Assembly (NCBI GenBank): GCA_910587905.1
Contig: CAJUOF010000248.1
Coordinates: 1-56,031, forward strand
Direction of reading: 5' to 3'
From: an uncultured Lachnospiraceae bacterium
GTDB lineage: Bacteria; Bacillota_A; Clostridia; Lachnospirales; Lachnospiraceae
DNA length: 56,031 nt
Shown in pieces: positions 23,566 to 32,276 of the stretch (its first letter is position 1; each line of letters opens with the position of its first letter). A program made the translations under genes and the position numbers. The notes under the pieces were generated by a model. The model saw only the letters and a list, made by a program, of their open reading frames with translations. It was not told the DNA's origin and searched no databases.

Positions 23566-25359
23566 ATGATCAATACATTCTGCAAACAGCCGCTCTGGGA
23601 GGTCAGCCGAACACTGGCCGCTGTAGCCGGGGGAGCCACACCTGCCGACACGGTCATCACCGGAGCCAGGCTTGTCAATGTCTGTACCCATGAAATTCAG
23701 GAGGATATCTCTGTCGCCATCTCCTGTGGCCGCATTGCGCTGGTGGGGGATGCCTCCCACTGCATCGGGCCGGATACCGCAGTCATTGACGCGAAGGGCC
23801 AATATCTGGCACCGGGCTTTATGGACGGGCACATCCATGTGGAATCCTCCATGATGAGCGCCGGCGAATACGCCCGCGCGGTCATCCCCCACGGCACCAC
23901 GGGAATCTACATGGATCCCCACGAGATCTGCAATGTTCTGGGGCTCCCCGGTGTCAAATGTATGCTGGAGGACGCTTCCAGGACGCCTTTAAAGGCCATG
24001 ATGACCACCCCCTCCTGTGTCCCGGCTGTCCCCGGCTTTGAGGACACCGGTTCCTTCATCGGTCCCGACGAGGTGGCAGAGACTATGAGCTGGAAGGAAT
24101 GCGTCGGCCTCGGGGAAATGATGAACTTCCCCGGTATCCTCGGCTCCTCCGACCATGCCCACGGCATTACCGGCGCCACCTTGCAGGCAGGAAAGACGGT
24201 GACCGGCCACTACTCTCTGCCGGAAACCGGAAAAGGCTTGAACGCCTACATTGCCTCCGGCGTCCGCTGCTGCCACGAGTCCACCAGGGAGGAGGACGCT
24301 CTCGCGAAGATGCGCCTCGGCATGTACGCCATGTTCCGGGAAGGCTCCGCCTGGCATGACCTGAAAGAAGCGGTGAAAAGCATCACCAATCACCAGGTGG
24401 ACTCCCGTTTTGCCATCCTGATCTCCGACGACACCCATCCGCATACTCTGTCTGCCTTGGGGCATCTGGACCATTTGGTCCGCCGTGCCGTGGAGGAAGG
24501 CGTCGACCCCATCACCGCCATCCAGATGGTCACCATAAACTGTGCCCAGTGTTTCCAGATGGATCATGAGCTCGGGAGCATCGCCCCCGGCAAATGCGCG
24601 GACATGGTTCTCCTGGATAACCTGGAAAGCCTCACGGTCAAGAAGGTCTGGATCGACGGGGAACTGACCGCCGTGGACGGCGCCATGGTAAAGGAGCCTG
24701 CCCCCTACACCTATCCGGAATGGGCGACACACTCCATGCACGTGGGCGAGACCATCACCGCGGCGACCTTCGCCATTCCCGCCGAAAAGGATCAGGTGAC
24801 GGTGCGTGCCATCGAGGTCATCCCTGCCAAGGTCGGCTCTTTCGAGCGGCATGTGACCCTCACGGCAAAAGAGGGAAAACTGGAATCCGACCCCGCCCAG
24901 GATGTCTTAAAGACCGTCGTCTTTGAACGCCACCACGAGACCGGGACCAAGGGCTTCGGATTCGTCAAAGGCTTCGGCATCACCTGCGGCGCCATGGCTT
25001 CCACCGTCGCCCACGATGCCCACAACCTGCTGGTCATCGGCACCAACGACGAGGATATGGCCCTGGCCGCCAACACCTTGATCACCTGCGGAGGCGGTAT
25101 GACCGCTGTTCAGAACGGAAAGGTCCTCGGCACCGTCCCTCTCCCCATCGCCGGTCTCATGAACGACAAACCGGCGGAGGAGATGAGCCGGCTGGTGGAG
25201 GGTCTGGAGGAATCCTGGAAACAGATCGGCTGTTCCATGCCTTCCCCTTTCATGACCATGGCCCTGATTCCCCTGGCCTGCCTGCCGGAGCTCCGCCTCA
25301 CCAACAGAGGACTGGTGGACTGCACCACCTTCCAATTTGTGCCGCTGGAAGTGGAATAG
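23566..25359 (+). CDS. ade: Adenine deaminase
   Basis: 597 residues, typical of the Ade family. It hydrolyses adenine to hypoxanthine and ammonia for purine salvage. The amidohydrolase metal motif GFMDGHIHVESSM has His89 and His91, with later VGLGEMMNFPG, GHYSLPETG and RCCHESTREEDA carrying further conserved residues. The C-terminal Ade domain GGGMTAVQNGKVLGTVPLPIAGLM is intact. GGAGG precedes ATG 23566. Monocistronic, convergent with prs; both use PRPP/purine metabolism, although their convergent placement may be chance. Confidence 0.97.
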   Translation: MINTFCKQPLWEVSRTLAAVAGGATPADTVITGARLVNVCTHEIQEDISVAISCGRIALVGDASHCIGPDTAVIDAKGQYLAPGFMDGHIHVESSMMSAGEYARAVIPHGTTGIYMDPHEICNVLGLPGVKCMLEDASRTPLKAMMTTPSCVPAVPGFEDTGSFIGPDEVAETMSWKECVGLGEMMNFPGILGSSDHAHGITGATLQAGKTVTGHYSLPETGKGLNAYIASGVRCCHESTREEDALAKMRLGMYAMFREGSAWHDLKEAVKSITNHQVDSRFAILISDDTHPHTLSALGHLDHLVRRAVEEGVDPITAIQMVTINCAQCFQMDHELGSIAPGKCADMVLLDNLESLTVKKVWIDGELTAVDGAMVKEPAPYTYPEWATHSMHVGETITAATFAIPAEKDQVTVRAIEVIPAKVGSFERHVTLTAKEGKLESDPAQDVLKTVVFERHHETGTKGFGFVKGFGITCGAMASTVAHDAHNLLVIGTNDEDMALAANTLITCGGGMTAVQNGKVLGTVPLPIAGLMNDKPAEEMSRLVEGLEESWKQIGCSMPSPFMTMALIPLACLPELRLTNRGLVDCTTFQFVPLEVE

Positions 25360-25389
25360 AACAATCAAGCTTCCGTACAAGGAAAAGGA

Positions 25390-25410
25390 GGAGAGCCATC
25401 ACAGCTCTCC
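25390..25410. terminator. Bidirectional terminator between ade and prs
   Basis: GGAGAGC (25390-25396) and GCTCTCC (25404-25410) form the stem. It ends ade transcripts and overlaps the last codons of prs. T-rich tracts follow on both strands but are short. Confidence 0.6.
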
Positions 25411-26574
25411 TCTCCTGTATTTTTCCAGAAATCGGTTGATCCTCCCGGTGGGATTCAATAACTGATTCAAGGAAACATCGTGATTCATATAATCCACCAG
25501 AAGGGCAATATATTTACTCATATCCACATTAATATAGTAGGGCCTCGCCAAAAGCTCCGGAGGCTGATAGATCAGGTTGGTGGTCAGCATCCGGTCGATC
25601 AGCCCGGCCTCATAATACTCGTCAAATTTCTCAAGGCCGCCGGTAAACAGCCCGAAGCTGGCGCAGATGAACACTTTTCCTGCCTTTCTCCGTTTTAGCT
25701 CCTTCGCCACATCCAACATGCTGTCCCCGGAGGAGATCATATCGTCAATGATAATGACATCTTTTCCCTCCACGGAGGCGCCCAGAAATTCATGAGCCAC
25801 GATCGGATTTTTCCCGTCCACAATCCGCGCGTAATCTCTCCGCTTGTAGAACATCCCCACATCCAGCCCCAGCACGTTGGCGAAATAAATGGCTCTGGCC
25901 ATCCCCCCCTCGTCCGGGCTGATCACCATCATGTGATCGCTGTCAACGGACAAGTTCCGCTCATGGAGCAGGAGATGTTTGATAAACTGATAGATCGGCT
26001 GCACAGTCTCAAAGCCCTTTAACGGAATGGCGTTCTGTACCCGCTGGTCATGGGCATCAAAGGTGATGATATGATCCACCCCCATGTGTGTCAGCTCCTG
26101 AAGAGCCAGCGCACAATCCAGCGACTCCCTGCCGTTTCGCTTGTGCTGTCTGCTCTCATACAGGAACGGCATGATCACCGTGATCCGTCTCGCCTTCCCC
26201 CCCACAGCCGCAATGATCCTCTTTAAATTCTGAAAATGATCGTCGGGCGACATGTGATTCACCCGCCCGCAGAGGGAATAGGTCAGGCTGTGATTGCAGA
26301 CGTCCACCATGATAAACAGGTCATCCCCCCGGACTGACTTGTCAATGACACCTTTGGCCTCCCCGGTTCCAAACCTCGGAACATGGCTCTCAATAATGTA
26401 GCTGTCCTTTTCATATTCAGAAAAAACCACCGATGTCTTGTGCTCGTTCTGACGTTCCTTCCGCCATTCTACCAGGTAGGCGTCCACCTTTCTCCCAAGA
26501 TCCTGACATCCATCGAGGGGAATAATCCCCAATGGCCCAACCGGTATCGTGTTAAGCTCATGCTCTTCCCGCAT
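25399..26574 (-). CDS. prs: Ribose-phosphate pyrophosphokinase (PRPP synthetase), divergent long form
   Basis: 391 residues, longer than the usual 310-320. It makes PRPP from ribose 5-phosphate and ATP. Visible landmarks are the catalytic flexible-loop region MPFLYESRQHKRNGRESLDC, THMGVDHIITFDAHDQRVQNA and the PRPP-binding loop DVIIIDDMISSGDSM near residue 275-290. A long N-terminal extension (about 60 residues) is a feature of the Lachnospiraceae-type Prs. Last gene of the dnaD-helicase loader-prs operon, 35 bases after the loader. Confidence 0.93.
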   Translation of the reverse strand: MREEHELNTIPVGPLGIIPLDGCQDLGRKVDAYLVEWRKERQNEHKTSVVFSEYEKDSYIIESHVPRFGTGEAKGVIDKSVRGDDLFIMVDVCNHSLTYSLCGRVNHMSPDDHFQNLKRIIAAVGGKARRITVIMPFLYESRQHKRNGRESLDCALALQELTHMGVDHIITFDAHDQRVQNAIPLKGFETVQPIYQFIKHLLLHERNLSVDSDHMMVISPDEGGMARAIYFANVLGLDVGMFYKRRDYARIVDGKNPIVAHEFLGASVEGKDVIIIDDMISSGDSMLDVAKELKRRKAGKVFICASFGLFTGGLEKFDEYYEAGLIDRMLTTNLIYQPPELLARPYYINVDMSKYIALLVDYMNHDVSLNQLLNPTGRINRFLEKYRRGEL

Positions 26575-26609
26575 TCTTTCGCTCCTCTCATGGTGATAAT
26601 CTGTAACTG

Positions 26610-27605
26610 TCAGCTCCTGCTTTCCTTTATTTTCTTTTTGATCCGGATATCCTCCCCGAACAGGGGAATGATCCGGTAGCTTTCAAAAATCCTGGATGAG
26701 ATTCGCTCCGAATAGTGATCTCTGATTCCGTTCATGGACAGATTGGTGGAAATGATCGTGGCAAGGCCCTTCAATCCCCGATCATTCAGGCAATAAAACA
26801 GATCGGAATTGATCAGGCTGCTGTGAAGCTCTGTCCCCAAATCGTCGATAATCAGAAGACTGCAATCCAAAATCCCCTGGTAGCGCTCTTCCCTGTCCGG
26901 GCCTCCCCGTTCAAAACGCCTGTCCGAGAGAATCTGAAACAGATCCGGCGCCGTCAGATAAATCACCGCCTCCGAACGATCCAAAAGCTCCTTCGCAATG
27001 CAGTTGGTGAGAAAGGTCTTTCCTGTACCGGCTTTTCCGCTGAACAGGATGTTTCCCCCTTTCTCCCGAAAACTCTCCGCATAAGTTCGGCACTCCTGAA
27101 TCACCTGTTCCATATAATCATACTGGCTGATCCCGGTCTTTTGATTGACGATCAGGTTTTTATCATAATATTCACAGGTGGCCATGTCAAAATTTTCCCG
27201 GGCCAGCACATGCTCCAGATTCGACTGTCCGTAGAGCACGCCAATCTCTGCCTGTCTCAGACATCGGCACTTTTTTCCATCCACATACCCTGTATCCCGG
27301 CATTCCGGGCAGAGATAGGTCTGCTCCATATAATCAGACGCAAAGCCGCCCTCTGCAAGCAACACCTTTCTTCTCTCCTTAAGCGCGCTGATCCTTGTCT
27401 TAAGTTTCGCGAGCGCTTCCTTTTCCCCGTTCAGAAGCTCCCTTGCATGGGCAAGGGAAATCCCTCCCAGCTCTCCTTCCAGCCGCTCGATCTCCGGGAT
27501 TTTCTCGTAGACCTCCCGGATTCTCGCCTCCTGCCTGTGCCTGTTTTCGATCTGCCGTTTCTGGTACTCCCGCATCAACGCATCATACTGCGAATTGTTT
27601 AACAC
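26610..27605 (-). CDS. DnaC/DnaI-type helicase loader ATPase
   Basis: 331 residues. It loads the replicative helicase at origins together with DnaD. An N-terminal helical part (1-90) is followed by a zinc knuckle (CPEC 99-102, CRC 113-115) and an AAA+ domain with Walker A GKAGTGKT (190-197), Walker B LLIIDDLG (250-257) and sensor region TIISTNLS. The arginine-finger segment SERISSRIFES follows. It starts 24 bases after dnaD and is followed by prs. Confidence 0.93.
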   Translation of the reverse strand: MLNNSQYDALMREYQKRQIENRHRQEARIREVYEKIPEIERLEGELGGISLAHARELLNGEKEALAKLKTRISALKERRKVLLAEGGFASDYMEQTYLCPECRDTGYVDGKKCRCLRQAEIGVLYGQSNLEHVLARENFDMATCEYYDKNLIVNQKTGISQYDYMEQVIQECRTYAESFREKGGNILFSGKAGTGKTFLTNCIAKELLDRSEAVIYLTAPDLFQILSDRRFERGGPDREERYQGILDCSLLIIDDLGTELHSSLINSDLFYCLNDRGLKGLATIISTNLSMNGIRDHYSERISSRIFESYRIIPLFGEDIRIKKKIKESRS

Positions 27606-27628
27606 CCTCGCCTCCGTATTCTTTCTTC

Positions 27629-28705
27629 CTAAAAACCATTAATCTCCCTCACCAGCTCATCACAATCGTAATCCCGCTGAGGAAAGTTCTGCGTCCCGTC
27701 TGATCCTTTTTCTTCTCTTTTTGCGGACTTCTTCCCCTCTGATTTTCCGTCCAGTCTGGCAATATCCCCGACTTCCCGGATTCCCTTCTCCTTCCACTCC
27801 TTCAAGATCTTGTCCGTATATTCAAAGCTGGGCTGATGTATGGTCCGCATGGTCCTGTCACAGGCCTCCAGCACCAGTTCCACCGGAAAGCTGTAATCCC
27901 GGAACCACCGGTCGATCATGGACCGCTCGCCAGGAGCCGGATTGCGTCCCCCCAGGCCAAATGCCTTTAAGACCGCATAGGTATTCTTTCCGCCATTTGT
28001 GGTCTCTGCCCTGGCCTGTTCCACGGTCTCAATCCCCCGCTCGTGCCAGTTTAAGGCCACTGTCTCGATATAACGCAGGCTCTTGTGTCCGCCGGATACA
28101 CAGTATTCCACCAGATATTCCAAAAGCTCGGACGACATGCCCACGCCTCCATAGAGATTCGCCAGCACCTCGCATTCCCTGGCCGTTAAGATCTTGCCCA
28201 CGTAACAGCCGATCACGTCCAAAAGCTGACTAAATTCTTCATCCTCCTCCAATGCCTGCAAATCCACCTGCGCCTCCTGAGGCTCTTCCTCTTCCGGGAC
28301 GTCTGCCGCCTCAAGGTCCGGGGCATCTTCAGATTCCCTCGGGATAGGAACCGCACAAGCTGCCTCCTCCGCCTCCGGGACAGCCGTCCCATAGGATACG
28401 ATTTCCGAGGCGGCCTCCGAAAGAAGCTCCAGTCCCAAAAGCTCCTGTCTGGTTCCATATTCCAGCCTCAAAAGTTTCATCTTTTCCCAGTATTTTAAAG
28501 CTCGAAGTACATCCTTTTCTGTATGATTCAACCGATCTGCCAAATAAGAAACAGAGATCTCCCTGCCCTCGGAAACCAGCCGGAGCAGAAATACATATAC
28601 CTTTACAAATTCTCCATTGGCCTCCGGAAGAAACCGATCAATAAATCGGTTTGATACCAGCGTGACGCCTTCCCCGCGCCGATCTCTCACTGATAACCCT
28701 GCCAT
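27629..28705 (-). CDS. dnaD: DnaD-family replication initiation protein
   Basis: 358 residues from ATG 28705 (GAGGTGAGGG upstream). A longer frame to 28798 would run through the -10 box and is rejected. A winged-helix DnaD N-terminal domain (about 20-90, LADRLNHTEKDVLRALKYWEKMKLLRL) is separated by an acidic linker (130-180) from the DnaB_2/DnaD C-terminal domain. The latter covers residues about 185-320, with YIETVALNWHERGI and the second repeat ending YTDKILKEW. It remodels origin DNA and recruits DnaB with the loader encoded next. First gene of the operon. Confidence 0.92.
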   Translation of the reverse strand: MAGLSVRDRRGEGVTLVSNRFIDRFLPEANGEFVKVYVFLLRLVSEGREISVSYLADRLNHTEKDVLRALKYWEKMKLLRLEYGTRQELLGLELLSEAASEIVSYGTAVPEAEEAACAVPIPRESEDAPDLEAADVPEEEEPQEAQVDLQALEEDEEFSQLLDVIGCYVGKILTARECEVLANLYGGVGMSSELLEYLVEYCVSGGHKSLRYIETVALNWHERGIETVEQARAETTNGGKNTYAVLKAFGLGGRNPAPGERSMIDRWFRDYSFPVELVLEACDRTMRTIHQPSFEYTDKILKEWKEKGIREVGDIARLDGKSEGKKSAKREEKGSDGTQNFPQRDYDCDELVREINGF

Positions 28706-28732
28706 ACCCTCACCTCTCTCATCTTCCCGCCC

Positions 28733-28738
28733 ATTATA
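28733..28738 (-). promoter_or_regulatory. -10 box of the dnaD operon promoter
   Basis: TATAAT on the minus strand preceded by TGC (extended -10). A -35 of TTCTCA sits 17 bases upstream; it is poor, which fits an extended -10 promoter. It lies 28 bases before the dnaD ATG. Confidence 0.6.
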
Positions 28739-28846
28739 GCACAGAAACAGGGAAATGAGAACCTGTTTTCCCGGAAGCGATGAGAATCCTGCCAACAAAA
28801 AAGAGACTGGGGACAGTGAAGGCTTCTCGCCAAAAAATCCACAGAG

Positions 28847-28891
28847 TTATCCACAAAAACCTGTGGATAAAACCGTGGATTTTGTGGATAA
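28847..28891. promoter_or_regulatory. Cluster of three perfect DnaA boxes
   Basis: TTATCCACA at 28847-28855, and TGTGGATAA at 28862-28870 and 28883-28891, are exact matches to the DnaA-box consensus in both orientations. Near-matches (TCCACA near 28838 and GTGGATTT near 28875) flank them. The first two boxes are inverted around a 6-base spacer, and the outer pair also pairs, so the DNA can form a long nested hairpin with a T-run on the minus strand. It may thus double as the murC terminator. It lies about 110-160 bases upstream of the dnaD -10 box. There is no dnaA or dnaN here, so it is not obviously oriC. Confidence 0.8.
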
Positions 28892-30274
28892 CTATTGTCC
28901 CAACAGCTTTTCTCCAATCTTTACAACATCTCCCGCCCCCATCGTTATCAACAATTCACCGGGGACAAGCGCTGTCAGCAAGAAATTTTCAATCTCATCA
29001 AAGGATTCAAAATAATGAACTTTTTTTCCAAGTCCCATGAGCTTCCCGGCCAAATCGGCCGAGCTGATCCCCAGCGTATCTGTCTCCCTGGCCGGATAGA
29101 TCTTCGCCAAAACCACCTCGTCCGCCAGCGAAAGTGCCTCCGCGAACTCTTCCATGAGCGCTTTAGTCCTGGTATAGGTATGGGGCTGGAACACGCACCA
29201 AAGCTTCTTCTTGTGGAGCCGCCTGGCTGTGTTTAACGTAGCGCGGATCTCGTCGGGATGGTGGGCATAATCATCCACGATGGTGACGCCTCCAAGCTCC
29301 CCTTTCAGCTCGAAGCGCCGCTCTGTTCCCCGATAGCCGTCAAGTCCTCTTATGATGGCCTCCCTGTCCACGCCCAATGCCTCCGCCACGGCCGCCGCGG
29401 CCAGGGCATTCGCCACATTATGCTCACCCGGAACTCCCAGCCTCACGTGTCCAACTTGCTCTCCGCGCCGTACCACATCAAAAGAAGCGTGCCCATCTTC
29501 ATCATACCAAACCTGATCTGCCCGGTAATCCGCTTCCTTCCCTTCCAGGGAAAATGTAATCATCCGGCAGGCAATATCACCCATCAGCTCCCTGTAATCC
29601 GGAATATCCGCACTGATAATCAAACGTCCATCCTCCGGCAAGAGCTTTGCAAAGGTGTGGAATGATTCCCGGATATCCTCCAGATCTTTGAAAAAATCCA
29701 GATGATCCATCCGAATATTTAAGATAACCGCGATGGTCGGAAAGAACGAATGGTAACTGTTGGTATATTCACAGGCTTCCGTCACAAAACAGCCGGAGTG
29801 GCCGATTCGAATATTTCCGCCAATGCTGTGAAGAATCCCGCCCACGGAGATGGTCGGATCCTTTTCGGCCGCCAAAAGAATCTCCGTCACCATGGATGTG
29901 GTCGTGGTCTTCCCGTGGGTTCCGGCGATAGCCACCGCATCCGAATAATTCCTCATGATCTGTCCCAGAAGCTCCGCGCGGGTCAAAAGGGGAATCCCCC
30001 GCTCCTTTGCCGCCGCAAGCTCCGGATTATCACTGTGGACAGCCGCTGTGTAAACCACCACGTCCACGTCATCTGCAAGATTGGAAGCCCGCTGTCCCTC
30101 GTAAATCCGCACTCCCGCTTCCTTCAAATGGTCCGTCAACGAGGATACGGCCGAATCGGAACCGCTGACCGTAAAGCCCCTCGATAAAAGCACCTCCGCC
30201 AGACCGCTCATGCTAATCCCGCCGATCCCAATAAAATGCACCGTCATAGGTCTCTTAAAATCTATCTGATACAT
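28892..30274 (-). CDS. murC: UDP-N-acetylmuramate-L-alanine ligase
   Basis: 460 residues, full length. It adds L-Ala to UDP-MurNAc with ATP in the cytoplasm. The nucleotide/UDP-binding start HFIGIGGISMSGLAEVL (13-29) is followed by the P-loop GTHGKTTTTSM (118-128), HHPDEIRATL and PHTYTRTKAL near the C-terminus. Its stop codon abuts the third DnaA box. A promoter -35 TTGATT, 17 bases, -10 TAAAAT lies near 30310-30340, and GAGG precedes the ATG. Confidence 0.97.
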   Translation of the reverse strand: MYQIDFKRPMTVHFIGIGGISMSGLAEVLLSRGFTVSGSDSAVSSLTDHLKEAGVRIYEGQRASNLADDVDVVVYTAAVHSDNPELAAAKERGIPLLTRAELLGQIMRNYSDAVAIAGTHGKTTTTSMVTEILLAAEKDPTISVGGILHSIGGNIRIGHSGCFVTEACEYTNSYHSFFPTIAVILNIRMDHLDFFKDLEDIRESFHTFAKLLPEDGRLIISADIPDYRELMGDIACRMITFSLEGKEADYRADQVWYDEDGHASFDVVRRGEQVGHVRLGVPGEHNVANALAAAAVAEALGVDREAIIRGLDGYRGTERRFELKGELGGVTIVDDYAHHPDEIRATLNTARRLHKKKLWCVFQPHTYTRTKALMEEFAEALSLADEVVLAKIYPARETDTLGISSADLAGKLMGLGKKVHYFESFDEIENFLLTALVPGELLITMGAGDVVKIGEKLLGQ

Positions 30275-30416
30275 TGCAATGTCCTCTTTTCGCTTTTCAA
30301 TTATGAATATTTTAAATCAGCTTGATAGAAAAATCAATGCTGTTTTTGGCCGAATGGAAAGGGGACGCCCATAAAAAGACGCCCCCCATCTGATCAACTT
30401 CTATTTTCCGACAAAT

Positions 30417-31457
30417 CTATTCTGCTTTTTCCTTTTTTGTGCGTTTTCTGAGCCAGATGAGCAGGAACAGTATGACCGCCACTCCGGCCACCGCCACTGC
30501 AGCCGCCCCGTAGAAAAGCTTTCCTCCCTGGTCTGCATCCTTTAACTCATTGCTTGCCGCCAGGGGCACTTCCTCATCATCCAAATCTTTGACCTCCTCC
30601 GGCCCGGCAAGAGGAACCTCCTCATCACCTAAATTTGCCGTCTCTTCTTCGGATTCCGTCTCGCCTTCAGGGACCACGGCTTCTCCTCCAGGTGCTTCGG
30701 CTTCTCCTCCAGGTGCCTCCGCCTCCCCGCCGGGAGCCTCCGGCGTACCGGGCGCATCAGTCCCCGCAGGGGCTGTCGTCTCCGGCGCTGTCGTCTCCGG
30801 AGTCTCATCGCCTCCGGTGGTAGGTTCCACCGGCTGCTCCGTCTGTGAGTAGACAAACGTAAACACATTCTCCGCCGCATTGGCGTCCAAGGTCTTGGTT
30901 TGATTGTATGCCTGAGGCTCGTATCCCTCGATATAGAGGAACGCCACCACCGGCTTATCGCCGATATTGCCGTAATAGGTTCGGCTGGGCGCCAGCGTAT
31001 TTCCTTCCGCATCCTGATATTCCACCACATAGGAAGTCATATCGCCCCGAATGCCATATGCCACCACGTAATCCCTGTCGCCCTCCACGCGAAATGCGGA
31101 GGTAGCCACGGTGTTGTTGTCCCGTCCGCTCTGACGGATTCCCTTTACATAGTATTTTCCATCTCCCAGCTCTACGGCGCCCTCCATGGCCGCATCAAAG
31201 CTCACCACATCATTCCTCTTTAAACCGCTGACGGTGATTTCCGCCCCGCCTCCGGCCACCTGATATTCAGAAGCCGTCTTGCTGTTGTCCACCGATATGT
31301 GATTCCTGCCGGTGAAGCTTCCATGGTTTCCCGTATAGAAGGTGACTGTATACGTATAGTCCCCGCTCTCTGCGGCCGCCCGGCTGTTTATCGTTCCCGG
31401 CCAGGCAATCATGCCGAAGGACAGCAGCCCGATCAAAAGTTTGTGAAATCTCCTCAT
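30417..31457 (-). CDS. Secreted, membrane-anchored surface protein with MucBP-like domain
   Basis: 346 residues. A signal peptide (about 1-29, MRRFHKLLIGLLSFGMIAW) leads into a beta-rich domain. A MucBP-like segment follows (YVVEYQDAEGNTLAPSRTYYG to FTFVYSQ, about 150-215), and then a long Pro/Thr/Glu-rich stalk with repeated EAPGGEA and DEEVPLA units. The C-terminus has one membrane helix (about 310-335) and a basic tail (RKRTKKEKAE). No LPxTG is seen, so it stays in the membrane or uses a non-standard signal. GTG at 31460 overlaps the upstream stop, and ATG 31457 with AGGAGG is preferred. Last gene of the surface operon. Confidence 0.82.
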   Translation of the reverse strand: MRRFHKLLIGLLSFGMIAWPGTINSRAAAESGDYTYTVTFYTGNHGSFTGRNHISVDNSKTASEYQVAGGGAEITVSGLKRNDVVSFDAAMEGAVELGDGKYYVKGIRQSGRDNNTVATSAFRVEGDRDYVVAYGIRGDMTSYVVEYQDAEGNTLAPSRTYYGNIGDKPVVAFLYIEGYEPQAYNQTKTLDANAAENVFTFVYSQTEQPVEPTTGGDETPETTAPETTAPAGTDAPGTPEAPGGEAEAPGGEAEAPGGEAVVPEGETESEEETANLGDEEVPLAGPEEVKDLDDEEVPLAASNELKDADQGGKLFYGAAAVAVAGVAVILFLLIWLRKRTKKEKAE

Positions 31458-31459
31458 CA

Positions 31460-32260
31460 CTACGCCCTCCTCTCACTCTTTTTCAGCCGGAATACTCCAC
31501 AGCCTGCCAAAAGCAGTCCGGCAAACAGCATAAGCGCCGACCACAGAAACAGATTGTTCGGATCACCGGTAAAGGTGGTTCCGGTTTTGTGGGTGCCGCC
31601 TCCCGGCGTCGGGTTCTTCGGTGTGGAAGTTCCCGGTGTTTCACTGGGAGTTGTCGGCTGAGTAGGTGTTTCCCCTCTCTCGTTTTCCTCCACCGCAAAG
31701 TTCATCTGAAGCTTCGCCAAGGTATTCTGATATCCGTTTCCCTGCGTCTCGCCGTCCAAAGCCACCTGCAGCGAGATGTCGCCCTTCTGACCCGGCTTTA
31801 AGCTGTCCAGATAGAAATATTCCTCCAGGCTGTCAGATACCTCGTGAAGGCCCTGCCCCGCGGGAGTCCCTCCGTTGTCTCCGCCTACCGTCTCGCTGCT
31901 GTAGAGGGTGGTTACCCCGCCCGTCTCATCGGTGTAAGTCAGGATATAGGAGTATGCGCCCCCGCTGGCTACACTCTGGCTGTCCTCCAGGCTGGCCAAA
32001 ATCTCATTGGTCATATACCAGTCCGTATTCAGATCCGCCGCGTTTGTCAGGGCAATGTGGACGTCGATACTGTCGCCGGGCTGGAGGGCGTAAACTGCGT
32101 CCGAGATGTCCGCGGATGTAAAATTGCTCTCCATCTTCTTCCCGGTGAACTCCACCTTCCAGCCGCTATCCCCGGTATAGCCTTCCGCGTGGGAGATGAT
32201 CCCCATTCCCGCCGCAAGCACCGCCGTCATGACAAGGCTCAAAATTCTTCTCTTTCTCAT
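31460..32260 (-). CDS. Secreted surface protein with C-terminal TGD-type membrane anchor
   Basis: 266 residues. The signal peptide is RKRRILSLVMTAVLAAGMGIISHAEG. The outer region contains a camelysin/TasA-like beta domain (FTGKKMESNFTSADISDAVYAL to ISLQVALDGE). A Pro/Thr-rich stalk follows, and the C-terminus has TTFTGDPNN, a hydrophobic helix and KKSERRA. The TGD plus helix plus basic tail resembles a cell-wall sorting signal whose Leu-Pro is lost. No sortase lies in the window. Sixth gene of the operon. Confidence 0.82.
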   Translation of the reverse strand: MRKRRILSLVMTAVLAAGMGIISHAEGYTGDSGWKVEFTGKKMESNFTSADISDAVYALQPGDSIDVHIALTNAADLNTDWYMTNEILASLEDSQSVASGGAYSYILTYTDETGGVTTLYSSETVGGDNGGTPAGQGLHEVSDSLEEYFYLDSLKPGQKGDISLQVALDGETQGNGYQNTLAKLQMNFAVEENERGETPTQPTTPSETPGTSTPKNPTPGGGTHKTGTTFTGDPNNLFLWSALMLFAGLLLAGCGVFRLKKSERRA

Positions 32261-32276
32261 ATTCTGCTCCTCCCTA

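Noticed and set aside
28847..28891. Chromosomal origin oriC
   Set aside because: DnaA boxes are present, but there is no dnaA, dnaN, rpmH or recF, and the AT-rich unwinding element is missing.
28687..28917. 76-residue minus-strand frame through the DnaA boxes
   Set aside because: It only results from the repeated TGTGGATAA sequence and overlaps promoter and dnaD start.
30360..30400. Terminator after the surface operon
   Set aside because: GACGCCC occurs as a direct rather than inverted repeat and no T-run follows a stem.
30500..30860. Pro/Ser-rich open frames opposite the surface-protein stalk
   Set aside because: They mirror the repetitive minus-strand stalk codons and lack ribosome sites.
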